A stretch of DNA of 7,648 bases from Chloroflexota bacterium (GCA_017743275.1 JAGHZG010000066.1:1-7648); one strand, 5' to 3'. Shown: positions 1 through 5,493, counted from the stretch's first letter. Numbers and translations: made by a program. The notes: generated by a model from the sequence alone, not told the origin.

Positions 1-503
1 GGGAGGGGGCGGAGGCCGTCCTTTCGGTCAATCCCGCCATCCTGGTGATTGTGGAGGGGGTGGGCAACGCGTCCTATAACGGCGGATGGCCCGCGTTCTG
101 GGGGGAGAACATGGCCGACCGGGACGTGGAGATCGCCCCCGAACTCTTGGAGCGCATCCTCTACCTTCCCCACGCCTACGGCCCCAGCGTCTACCGTCAG
201 CCCTACTTTGACGCCCCGGACTTCCCGTCCAATATGCCCGCGATCTGGGAGGCCCACTTCGGCTGGATGGCGGGGAAGTACCCCCTGGGCATCGGCGAGT
301 TCGGCGGGCGGTACGAGGGGGACGACCAGGTCTGGCAGGACGCCTTCGTGGACTACCTGCTGGCAAAGGGTATCCGTATCTGGTTCTACTGGGCCCTGAA
401 CCCCAACTCCGGCGACACCGGCGGGGTTCTCCTGGACGACTGGAAGACCGTCCATGAGGGGAAGATGGCGTTGCTGCGGAGGTTGATGGGAGGGAAAGAG
501 TGA
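1..503 (+). CDS. Glycoside hydrolase family 5 endoglucanase, C-terminal part (5' end outside window)
   Basis: The reading frame is open from base 3 to the TGA at 501-503 and gives the last 166 residues of a secreted-type cellulase. GH5 enzymes hydrolyse beta-1,4-glucans with retention of configuration. The visible part looks like the end of the (beta/alpha)8 barrel of the Acidothermus E1 type (GH5_1): an IVEGVG strand, then LPHAYGPSVY with the conserved active-site His, then LGIGEFGG, whose Glu is the expected nucleophile, and finally FYWALNPNSGDTGG with the aromatic residue lining the substrate cleft. The Asn-Glu-Pro acid/base motif should lie upstream of the window. The protein stops right after the catalytic domain, so there is no C-terminal carbohydrate-binding module; an N-terminal one cannot be excluded. 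Family assignment is strong from motif order; the exact substrate is inferred. Confidence 0.88.
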   Translation, partial: EGAEAVLSVNPAILVIVEGVGNASYNGGWPAFWGENMADRDVEIAPELLERILYLPHAYGPSVYRQPYFDAPDFPSNMPAIWEAHFGWMAGKYPLGIGEFGGRYEGDDQVWQDAFVDYLLAKGIRIWFYWALNPNSGDTGGVLLDDWKTVHEGKMALLRRLMGGKE

Positions 504-507
504 AAAA

Positions 508-558
508 CCACGAAGGACACGAAGGGACACAATTCGTGTCCATTCGTGAAATTCGTGG
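508..558. repeat. Small imperfect palindrome after the GH5 gene
   Basis: Five bases past the GH5 stop lies a nested palindrome. The outer arms are CCACGAA (508-514) and TTCGTGG (552-558); the inner arms are GGACAC (525-530) and GTGTCC (536-541) around an AATTC loop. The 5' side also repeats ACGAAGG-like units. There is no T-run, so it is not a classic intrinsic terminator, although the RNA could fold and protect the cellulase mRNA end. It resembles short dispersed CACGAAG/TTCGTG repeats common in intergenic DNA of environmental bacteria; that comparison is from memory. Confidence 0.6.
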
Positions 559-583
559 CGAATGATAAGCCCCTGCGAGGCAC

Positions 584-827
584 GGGTGTGTCCCAGTTTT
601 GTCGGGCTGGGCCGCTGGCCTTTTCGCCTGGCCGTAAACGGCCAGGCTCAGGCAAGGATGAGGCGCTAAAGCGCCCCTCTCCACTGGGCAACTCGTGTTC
701 CGCTTGTAGGACAACTGCTTGCAGTTGTTTTACAACAGGGAGAGGGCGCTTCCAGCGCCCGGTACTTCCTCAGCCAGGCCGTTTACGGCCTGACCCACCG
801 GGCTTCCGACGATTTTGGGACACACCC
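584..827. mobile_element. MITE-like element of nested palindromes, non-coding
   Basis: The outer ends are a perfect 12-bp inverted repeat, GGGTGTGTCCCA (584-595) and TGGGACACACCC (816-827). Inside, each half carries matching hairpins: 626-647 (10-bp arms, AA loop) mirrors 775-792 (8-bp arms, TT loop), and 662-675 (GGCGCT/AGCGCC) followed by CCTCTCC mirrors 744-760 preceded by GGAGAGG. The centre is a 15-bp-arm hairpin at 704-735 with a TT loop and a few mismatches or wobbles. The whole is therefore an imperfect palindrome made of smaller palindromes. GAGGC occurs directly on both outer sides (577-581 and 829-833) and might be a target duplication. No convincing protein is encoded. A non-autonomous mobile element or large REP/BIME-like unit is the best inference. 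Confidence 0.6.
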
Positions 828-835
828 CGAGGCGC

Positions 836-864
836 TTGACAAATTCACCGTTCTGTGATATAGG
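836..864 (+). promoter_or_regulatory. Sigma-70-type promoter ahead of the antitoxin gene
   Basis: TTGACA (836-841, a perfect -35) is followed after 17 bp by TATAGG (859-864), which is preceded by TGA to give an extended -10. Transcription would start near 871, about 40 bases before the antitoxin ATG. The promoter begins immediately outside the right end of the palindromic element. No equally good promoter is visible between here and trpB. Confidence 0.72.
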
Positions 865-910
865 TTAACCAGCGCAACAGGGCCGCGAGGCGGGCGAAGG
901 GGAAGGACAC

Positions 911-1135
911 ATGTTGACCAGGCAAATGGATGTCAAAGAAGCACAGGTCCGATTACAGGAATTACTTTCACAGATTGTTTCAGGAGTAGAGTGGATTCTT
1001 ACGGATGGACCGACCCCCGTGGCTCGCCTTGTACCCATACCCTCTCGCGTGGCGGGGCTACACGCAGGAGCGATTTGGACCAGCCCAGACTTTGACAAAC
1101 CCCTACCCGAAGAATTCTGGATGGGCAACGGGTGA
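911..1135 (+). CDS. Type II toxin-antitoxin system antitoxin, Phd/YefM family
   Basis: This 74-residue protein starts MLTRQMDVKEAQ and shows the Phd/YefM N-terminal DNA-binding fold pattern: a short strand, a helix with AQVRLQELL, then EWILTDGPTPVARLVPI. The C-terminal part (VAGLHAGAIWTSPDFDKPLPEEFW) is the typical toxin-neutralising tail of the Chloroflexi and cyanobacterial VapB-like members. Such antitoxins bind and inhibit a PIN-domain RNase and repress their own promoter as a complex. The ATG has a GGAAGGA ribosome site at 901-907. The stop overlaps the downstream toxin start (GTGA, 1132-1135), the usual translational coupling. Its codons are visibly less GC-rich than the flanking genes, which suggests acquisition by transfer. 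The partner toxin is broken. Confidence 0.85.
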   Translation: MLTRQMDVKEAQVRLQELLSQIVSGVEWILTDGPTPVARLVPIPSRVAGLHAGAIWTSPDFDKPLPEEFWMGNG

Positions 1136-1224
1136 AGCTGTTACTGGACACGCACACATTTATCTGGTGGGATAGCGAACCTGATAGACTCTCGCCGCAG
1201 GCTCTGGCACTTTTTGTTTGGTGA
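1132..1224 (+). pseudogene. Truncated VapC-type PIN-domain toxin remnant
   Basis: A GTG start overlapping the antitoxin stop opens a 30-codon frame reading VKLLLDTHTFIWW and then LSPQALAL before a TGA at 1222-1224. This is the first strand and helix of a VapC/PIN ribonuclease: LLLDTHTFIWW carries the first metal-binding Asp of the family. Intact toxins of this group are roughly 125-140 residues, so about three quarters is missing, including the remaining acidic active-site residues. I could not find the rest in any frame of the next few hundred bases, which belong to the T-box leader. The toxin must be inactive. The break looks like a deletion rather than a single frameshift. Confidence 0.82.
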
Positions 1225-1532
1225 GTGTGCTTAGTCATTGCGCTCGCGGCGGCTAAAGCGCGAGCCGATGCCAACAACCGATACCCCCAAAGACGAGGAT
1301 CAGGAAGAGTAGGCATCGTAGCGGGGTTCCAGAGAGTCGGGCCGTTGGCTGGAAGCCCGATACCAGCGCCGATGCCGAATGGGCCTGGGAGTCGCCCGCC
1401 GAACCCTGACCTGCCCGCCGGCCGGTCAGGCAGTAGTCCGGGCCGGAGTCGCCACCGTTATCCGGGCTGAGGGTATGGGCCCGACCGCGCGGTCGGCGCC
1501 GTACCCGCGAACGAGTGAGGCTGGCTTTCCCC

Positions 1533-1559
1533 AAAACGCGCCGTCACCGGCGCGTTTTT
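1533..1559 (+). terminator. Terminator-like hairpin inside the T-box leader (stem III position)
   Basis: AAAACGCGCCG (1533-1543) and CGGCGCGTTTT (1548-1558) form a perfect 11-bp stem around a TCAC loop, with one further T at 1559. By position it is stem III, which normally lies between the specifier stem and the antiterminator. Its GC-rich core and T5 run would also satisfy the usual definition of an intrinsic terminator. Whether RNA polymerase stops here is unknown; a strong constitutive stop would silence trpB. Confidence 0.6.
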
Positions 1560-1600
1560 GTTTCCGGGAAGGCCCCTCAGCGGGGTGGCACCACGGGAAA

Positions 1601-1634
1601 AAAACGCCCGTCCCGGCAAGGGGACGGGCGTTTT
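1601..1634 (+). terminator. Regulated intrinsic terminator of the trpB T-box
   Basis: The 5' arm 1601-1614 and the 3' arm 1621-1634 (ending GGGCGTTTT) are a perfect 14-bp match around the loop GGCAAG. The 5' arm contains the CCCGT and CCC segments needed by the antiterminator, so the two folds exclude each other, the expected T-box switch. With charged tRNA-Trp this hairpin should form and stop transcription before trpB. Confidence 0.9.
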
Positions 1635-1650
1635 CGTTTCCACCACAACC

Positions 1651-1690
1651 AATCTACCATTCACCAATCTACCATTTACCAATTTACCAT
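1651..1690 (+). repeat. Three 15-bp tandem repeats in the trpB leader
   Basis: Unit 1 is AATCTACCATTCACC (1651-1665), unit 2 AATCTACCATTTACC (1666-1680), and unit 3 AATTTACCAT (1681-1690), which degenerates into the ribosome site. The stretch 1637-1693 has no G at all on the coding strand, so it should stay unstructured between the terminator and the GAGGAGG Shine-Dalgarno (1694-1700). It may act as an insulating spacer for translation start. Confidence 0.75.
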
Positions 1691-1706
1691 ATTGAGGAGG
1701 TGCAAA

Positions 1707-3065
1707 ATGACCGAACAAACCCACTTCTTACTCCCTCAGGACCGCCTGCCGAAGGCCTGGTACAACATCGTCGCCGATATGCCCTTTGAGGTCCCGCCGC
1801 TATTGCATCCGGTGACCCGCGAGCCCACCCGTCTTCCGCCGCCCCTCTTCTGCGACGCGCTGATAGAGCAGGAGGAGACACAGGAGCGGTACGTGGAGAT
1901 ACCGGAACCGGTGCGGGAGGTCTATCGGCTCTGGCGGCCCACCCCCCTGGTCCGCGCCCGGCGGCTGGAGCAGGCGTTGGATACGCCCGCCCACATCTAC
2001 TACAAGTACGAGGGGGCCAGCCCGCCGGGGAGCCACAAGCCCAACACCGCCGTCGCCCAGGCCTTCTACAGCAAAGAGGCCGGGGTGAAACGGTTGGTCA
2101 CCGAGACGGGCGCCGGGCAGTGGGGGAGCGCCCTGGCCTTCGCCTGCAACCTCTTCGGGATGGAGTGCGGCGTCTACATGGTGAAGGTCAGTTATTACCA
2201 GAAGCCCTACCGCCGGGTGCTGATGGAGGCGTGGGGGGCGCGCGTCGTCCCCAGCCCCAGCCCGGAGACCCAATCGGGGCGGTCCATCCTGGAGCGGGAC
2301 CCCGACTCGCCGGGCAGTCTGGGCATCGCCATCAGCGAGGCGGTGGAGGTCGCCGCCACCCACGACGATACCAAGTACTCCCTGGGCAGCGTCCTCAACC
2401 ACGTCCTGCTCCACCAGACGGTCATCGGCGAGGAGGCGCGGCTCCAGATGGAGATGGCGGGGGAGTCCCCCGACGTGGTCATCGGCTGCGTGGGAGGCGG
2501 GAGCAATTTCGCTGGACTGGCCTTCCCCTTCCTGCGCGACCGTCTCCAGAACGGCGCGTCCACCCGCTTCGTGGCCGTGGAGCCCACGGCCTGCCCCAGC
2601 ATGACCCGCGGGGTCTACGCCTACGACTACGGCGATACGGCTCACCTGGCCCCCATCGCCAAGATGGACACCCTGGGGCACACCTTCATCCCGGCGGGCA
2701 TCCACGCCGGAGGACTCCGCTACCACGGTATGGCCCCCCTTGTCTCCGCGTTGCACCGGCACGGCTACATTGAGCCTGTGGCGTATCCCCAACTGGCGGT
2801 CTTTGAGGCCGCGGTCCTGTTCGCCCGCACGGAGGGGTTCATCCCCGCGCCCGAGACGGCGCACGCGGTTCGCGCGGCGATAGACGAGGGGCTGGCCGCG
2901 CGCGAGGCAGGGGAGAAACGGGTGATCCTCTTCAACTTCAGCGGGCACGGGCACTTTGATATGGGGGCCTACGAGAGTTACTTCGCCGGGAAACTGGAGA
3001 ACTACGAGTACCCGGTGGAGCGGGTACTGGAGGCGCTGAAAGACCTGCCGGTGGTGGAGGGGTGA
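1707..3065 (+). CDS. trpB: Stand-alone tryptophan synthase beta chain, TrpB2 type
   Basis: The 452-residue protein is a fold-type II PLP enzyme that condenses indole with L-serine to give tryptophan. SHKPNTA carries the PLP lysine (K111). [10 protein letters not shown] (131-140) holds the catalytic Glu (E133) and the GAGQWG loop. [10 protein letters not shown] (261-270) is the PLP phosphate-binding Gly-rich loop. The long N-terminal region and the [12 protein letters not shown] lead-in mark the TrpB2 branch, about 420-450 residues, rather than the shorter TrpB1 that pairs tightly with TrpA. The frame is open farther upstream, but the ATG at 1707 is chosen because GAGGAGG lies six bases before it and earlier codons would overlap the T-box. 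No trpA or other trp gene is adjacent, so it may scavenge indole or work with a distant TrpA. The T-box makes expression depend on uncharged tRNA-Trp. A different beta-replacement substrate is possible, but the Trp specifier argues against it. Confidence 0.93.
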   Translation: MTEQTHFLLPQDRLPKAWYNIVADMPFEVPPLLHPVTREPTRLPPPLFCDALIEQEETQERYVEIPEPVREVYRLWRPTPLVRARRLEQALDTPAHIYYKYEGASPPGSHKPNTAVAQAFYSKEAGVKRLVTETGAGQWGSALAFACNLFGMECGVYMVKVSYYQKPYRRVLMEAWGARVVPSPSPETQSGRSILERDPDSPGSLGIAISEAVEVAATHDDTKYSLGSVLNHVLLHQTVIGEEARLQMEMAGESPDVVIGCVGGGSNFAGLAFPFLRDRLQNGASTRFVAVEPTACPSMTRGVYAYDYGDTAHLAPIAKMDTLGHTFIPAGIHAGGLRYHGMAPLVSALHRHGYIEPVAYPQLAVFEAAVLFARTEGFIPAPETAHAVRAAIDEGLAAREAGEKRVILFNFSGHGHFDMGAYESYFAGKLENYEYPVERVLEALKDLPVVEG

Positions 3066-3081
3066 CCTAATTCAGGAGCGA

Positions 3082-3115
3082 ACGTGCCAGGCACTTCTGA
3101 AAGTGCCTGGCACGT
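3082..3115. repeat. Palindromic repeat copy A, between trpB and tRNA-Leu
   Basis: ACGTGCCAGGCACTT (3082-3096) and AAGTGCCTGGCACGT (3101-3115) form perfect 15-bp arms around CTGA. It starts 17 bases after the trpB stop and may form the 3' end of that mRNA, although no T-run follows. A near-identical copy lies at 3298-3335. Confidence 0.85.
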
Positions 3116-3131
3116 GCTCCCCAACAACAAA

Positions 3132-3167
3132 CCGTCGCCGCGATCGGGAATCGGATCGCGGCGACGG
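3132..3167 (-). terminator. Probable terminator of tRNA-Leu
   Basis: Perfect 14-bp arms (3132-3145 and 3154-3167) enclose an eight-base loop. Read on the - strand, the hairpin begins six bases after the tRNA end and is followed by TTTGTTGTTGG, a weak U-tract. This fits an intrinsic terminator for the tRNA transcript. Confidence 0.65.
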
Positions 3168-3172
3168 CTGGT

Positions 3173-3255
3173 TGCCCCGGAGAGGACTCGAACCTCCACG
3201 CCCTGTCGGGCACAGGCCCTCAACCTGCTGCGTATGCCTATTCCGCCACCGGGGC
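3173..3255 (-). tRNA. tRNA-Leu(GAG)
   Basis: The - strand folds as an 83-base class II tRNA. The acceptor stem is GCCCCGG (5' end at 3255) with CCGGGGC (3180-3174) and discriminator A (3173). The D arm is GCG...CGC. The anticodon stem GCAGG/CCTGT holds the loop TTGAGGG, so the anticodon is GAG (3221-3219), reading CUC and CUU leucine codons. A long variable arm with GCCC/GGGC, typical of leucine tRNAs, precedes the T arm GGAGG-TTCGAGT-CCTCT. CCA is not encoded in register: the bases after the discriminator read ACCA, so it must be added by the nucleotidyltransferase. The gene has its own promoter and terminator. Confidence 0.95.
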
Positions 3256-3265
3256 CGGCAAGGAT

Positions 3266-3293
3266 ATTATACTCCGATGTGGCAACTTGTCAA
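3266..3293 (-). promoter_or_regulatory. Consensus promoter of tRNA-Leu
   Basis: On the - strand, TTGACA (3293-3288) and TATAAT (3271-3266) are both perfect hexamers separated by 16 bp. Transcription should start near 3259, only about four bases before the mature tRNA 5' end at 3255. This is a strong, constitutive-looking promoter. Confidence 0.88.
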
Positions 3294-3297
3294 ACGA

Positions 3298-3335
3298 GAA
3301 CGTGCCAGGCACTTCTGGAAGTGCCTGGCACGTTC
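3298..3335. repeat. Palindromic repeat copy B, between hflX and the tRNA-Leu promoter
   Basis: The arms 3298-3315 and 3318-3335 match perfectly over 18 bp with a TG centre. It differs from copy A by a single base over the shared 35 positions (TGG instead of TGA in the loop). It lies nine bases past the hflX stop and four bases from the tRNA -35 box, so it could separate the two transcripts as a factor-assisted terminator. Confidence 0.85.
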
Positions 3336-3344
3336 GGATGACCT

Positions 3345-4703
3345 TCAGGATTCACCCGCACCCAGCAGACCAGCCAGGCGCGGGGGTACCATGGCGACGA
3401 CCCTCAGTCCGCGCGCGGTAGGGTTTTGTGACTCCACGACCCCCTGCTCGCGAATTAACTGGAGCAGGTCACCCCGGTCAAAGGGAAGCACCACGTCCAC
3501 CGGTACCAGGTCCTTCTTCAGGATGCCCTCTACCTTCTCCAGCAGGTCCGGTAGCCCGTCCCCTCGCAGGGCGGAGATCAGCACCGGATTGGGCAGGTCC
3601 GCCGCGAGAGTTTTTGCCTCTTCCGGGTCCGTCAGCCGGTCCACTTTGTTCAGCGCGGTGACCATAGGCTTCCCCGCCGCTCCGATGGCCTCCAGGGTCT
3701 CCAGGACCGCCTCGGCCTGGCGTCGGGCCTGAGGATGGGTGGCGTCCAGGACGTGGAGCAACAGGTCGGATTCTGCCACCTCCTCCAGTGTGGCCCGGAA
3801 GGCCGCGACCAGATGGGTGGGCAGTTTCTGGATAAATCCGACGGTGTCGGTGAACAGGACGGTTCGCCCGCTGGGCAGACGCACCCGTCGGGTGGTCGGG
3901 TCCAGGGTGGCGAACAGTTTGTCTTCTACCAGGACTCCGGCATCCGAGAGCGCGTTCAGGAGGGTAGACTTGCCGGCGTTGGTGTAGCCAACGATGGAGA
4001 CGACCGGGATGCCCTCCCGGCGCCGCCGGGCGCGGTAGCGGCTGCGGTGGGCCCGCACTTCTTCCAGTTCGGCCTTCAAGTGAGCGATGCGCCGCCGGAT
4101 GACCCGACGGTCGGTCTCCAACTGGGTCTCGCCGGGGCCGCGCACGCCCACGCCCCCCGTCGCGCCGCCGGCCCGCCCGCCAACCTGCCGGGCCAGGTGG
4201 GTCCAGGCCCGGGTCAGGCGCGGCAGACGGTATTCGTACTGGGCCAGTTCCACCTGCAGCGCGCCCTCGCGCGTCTGGGCGTGCTGGGCGAAAATGTCCA
4301 GAATCAACGCCGTGCGGTCCAGTACCTTCACTCCGTCTCCCAGCGCTTTCTCCAGTTCCCGCTGGTGCCGGGGGGAGAGTTCGTCGTCAAAAATGATCAC
4401 ATTCGCGGCAGTCTCCGCCACCCGTTCCACCAGTTCCTCCACCTTGCCCGGGCCGATAAACGTGGCCGGGTTGGGCCGTTCCAGCCGCTGGGTGACCTGC
4501 CCCACGACGTCCAGACCTGCGGTCCGGGCCAGTTGGGCCAGTTCCTCCAGCGACGCCTCTACGGGCCAGGCGCCGTCGGGGGAATCGCCTGGTGTCTTCC
4601 ACTCTACGCCGACCAGAATGGCCCGCTCGCGGGCGGGACCGGTGGGTTCAACGGGTCTGGCGATGTTCCACCTCCTGCGAAGCGTCCGGTTGCGGGCGGA
4701 CAC
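3345..4703 (-). CDS. hflX: GTPase HflX
   Basis: HflX is a GTPase of the Obg-HflX group that binds 50S subunits and splits stalled 70S ribosomes under stress. The order seen is an N-terminal HflX domain (about 25-195, with TFIGPGKVEEL and the glycine-rich GRAGGATGGVGVRGPGETQLE linker motif), a basic coiled segment (about 196-230) and the G domain: GYTNAGKST (239-247, P-loop), FATLDPTTR (switch I), DTVGF (286-290), NKVD (352-355) and SAL (377-379). Length 452 is close to the family norm. The longest frame begins at GTG 4703, but no ribosome site precedes it. A textbook AGGAGG lies ahead of an in-frame ATC at 4664, which would give 439 residues. Either start overlaps the upstream response-regulator gene, so the two are co-transcribed and probably translationally coupled. 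Confidence 0.94.
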   Translation of the reverse strand: MSARNRTLRRRWNIARPVEPTGPARERAILVGVEWKTPGDSPDGAWPVEASLEELAQLARTAGLDVVGQVTQRLERPNPATFIGPGKVEELVERVAETAANVIIFDDELSPRHQRELEKALGDGVKVLDRTALILDIFAQHAQTREGALQVELAQYEYRLPRLTRAWTHLARQVGGRAGGATGGVGVRGPGETQLETDRRVIRRRIAHLKAELEEVRAHRSRYRARRRREGIPVVSIVGYTNAGKSTLLNALSDAGVLVEDKLFATLDPTTRRVRLPSGRTVLFTDTVGFIQKLPTHLVAAFRATLEEVAESDLLLHVLDATHPQARRQAEAVLETLEAIGAAGKPMVTALNKVDRLTDPEEAKTLAADLPNPVLISALRGDGLPDLLEKVEGILKKDLVPVDVVLPFDRGDLLQLIREQGVVESQNPTARGLRVVAMVPPRLAGLLGAGES

Positions 4704-5367
4704 CCGGCGAGCGCGATGGGTGAAAGCAATAGCCCACTTTCCGCACCGTGGTTAAACATCGGGGACGTCGGGGGTCCTCCTCTATGGCCTTCCGTAGCCA
4801 GTGGACGTGAACCTCCAGCGTGCGGGTATCGTCCAGGTAGTCAGTTTCCCAGACTTCTTTCATCAGAAAGGCGCGGGTCAGAACCCGCCCGGGGTTCCGC
4901 ATAAAGACTTCCAACAGGCGGGCCTGGCGGGGAGTCAGGCGATGCTCATCGCCCTTCCGAATGAGCACCCGTCGCTGAAGGTCCAGAGTCAACTCCCCGG
5001 CTCTCAGCAAGTGATTGCCCGGCGGGGAAAGCAGTCGCTTCACCCGGTTGAGCAGTTTGCGCGCTGTGGGCGTCCCGCGCAAAACGCTCACACCGGGGTA
5101 GTGGGGTCGCTTCTGGCCCTCCGGGATGATCAGCAGAATGGGGATGGGAGGCTCGTTGGCGCTCAGCGCTTCACAGAGCCGCAGCCCGTTGAAGCGCAGA
5201 CATCGGGTGTCTATGACCAGCAGGTCCGGAGGGTCGGTTTCCAGCGCCAGAGAGGTGGCGCGCAGGGTATGCACCCGGTATACCTGAAAACCTTGCTTCT
5301 CCAGGACCGGCGCGCAGGACGTCTTGGCCGTCCGTTCCCCCTCTACGAGCAAGATATGGCCTTCCAT
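4648..5367 (-). CDS. Atypical OmpR/PhoB-family response regulator
   Basis: The 239-residue protein has an N-terminal receiver-like domain (about 3-113) and a C-terminal OmpR/PhoB winged helix (about 121-216, with LTPRQARLLEVF, RVLTRAFLMKEVW, the recognition helix RTLEVHVHWLRKAIEEDP and VRKVGYCF), then a 23-residue polar tail. The phosphoacceptor Asp is present (VID, D53), but the acidic pair is EG instead of DD or ED, the conserved Thr is replaced (LIIPEG), and the switch Lys lies in a VLRGTP context without KP. Phosphorylation may therefore be weak or absent. The ATG at 5367 is preferred: GGAG lies eight bases before it and translation begins right at the HILLVE strand, though the frame extends 13 codons farther. 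No histidine kinase is nearby. Its 3' end overlaps hflX. Targets are unknown; control of hflX or itself is only a guess. Confidence 0.85.
   Translation of the reverse strand: MEGHILLVEGERTAKTSCAPVLEKQGFQVYRVHTLRATSLALETDPPDLLVIDTRCLRFNGLRLCEALSANEPPIPILLIIPEGQKRPHYPGVSVLRGTPTARKLLNRVKRLLSPPGNHLLRAGELTLDLQRRVLIRKGDEHRLTPRQARLLEVFMRNPGRVLTRAFLMKEVWETDYLDDTRTLEVHVHWLRKAIEEDPRRPRCLTTVRKVGYCFHPSRSPGVRPQPDASQEVEHRQTR
4662..4676 (-). promoter_or_regulatory. Shine-Dalgarno with possible AUC start codon of hflX
   Basis: On the - strand, AGGAGG (4676-4671) is followed by TGGAAC and then ATC (4664-4662) in the hflX frame. The six-base spacing is ideal. No ATG, GTG or TTG in this frame sits at a suitable distance, and the frame's only upstream GTG (4703) has no purine-rich leader. 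The resulting N-terminus would read (M)ARPVEPTGPARERAILVGVE, a plausible HflX beginning. Either AUC is used, or the base is a variant or error of ATG. Confidence 0.5.
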
Positions 5368-5462
5368 GCTCCCTGCTCCGGTTGATCCGGGCGGTTGAAC
5401 ACACAAAATGAGCGGTTGCTGCGGGTGCTGAAGGTCCGGTGGGAGATGACGAAGCGACTCTC

Positions 5463-5490
5463 ATTATACTCCAACTGGGGGATAAGGCAA
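5463..5490 (-). promoter_or_regulatory. Promoter of the response regulator-hflX unit
   Basis: On the - strand, TTGCCT (5490-5485, four of six consensus bases) and TATAAT (5468-5463, perfect) are 16 bp apart. Transcription would begin near 5456, giving a leader of about 90 bases before the ATG at 5367. I saw no riboswitch or attenuator in that leader. Confidence 0.65.
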
Positions 5491-5493
5491 GAG

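Larger units (their letters stand above)
1288..1634 (+). promoter_or_regulatory. T-box riboswitch, tryptophan specifier (UGG), controlling trpB
   Basis: Stem I begins near 1288 with GAC (1292-1294) pairing GTC (1391-1393), a GA-rich kink and CAGG (1301-1304)/CCTG (1384-1387). The specifier loop has AGTA at 1308-1311 and GAA at 1377-1379, directly followed by TGG (1380-1382), the Trp codon. GGCATC (1312-1317) pairs GATGCC (1371-1376) above it. An AGAGAG bulge (1331-1336) leads to a distal hairpin TCGGGC/GCCCGA (1337-1360) with a GGCTGGAA-type loop. Further stems lie at 1405-1430 and 1471-1506. The antiterminator is GGG (1583-1585), bulge TGGCACC (1586-1592), ACGGG (1593-1597) pairing CCCGT (1607-1611), and CCC (1612-1614). 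TGGC complements the GCCA end of tRNA-Trp. Uncharged tRNA-Trp should stabilise this fold and block the terminator at 1601-1634. I see no dedicated promoter. Confidence 0.92.

Noticed and set aside
546..839. A 97-codon open frame through the palindromic element
   Set aside because: Its translation simply follows the inverted repeats, it has no ribosome site, and it resembles no protein family.
504..910. CRISPR array
   Set aside because: The repeats are nested palindromes of differing sequence, not regularly spaced identical units with unique spacers.
1511..1532. A second, upstream T-box antiterminator around GAGGCTGGC
   Set aside because: It has a TGGC but not the conserved TGGNACC bulge, and no convincing flanking helices; kept only as part of the leader.
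1515..1706. A 64-codon upstream extension of trpB
   Set aside because: It runs through the T-box antiterminator and terminator and lacks a ribosome site, whereas ATG 1707 has an ideal GAGGAGG.
1800..2954. Long open frame (384 codons) on the - strand opposite trpB
   Set aside because: It mirrors the codon bias of trpB, is rich in Gly, Arg, His and Asp without recognisable motifs, and trpB is a certain gene.
3066..3344. Integration site of a genomic island at tRNA-Leu
   Set aside because: There is no integrase and no duplicated tRNA 3' end; the flanking palindromes are not attachment-site copies of the tRNA.
3735..4904. Long open frame (389 codons) on the + strand opposite hflX and the response regulator
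   Set aside because: It is a GC-driven shadow spanning two confident genes, with low-complexity composition and no domain.
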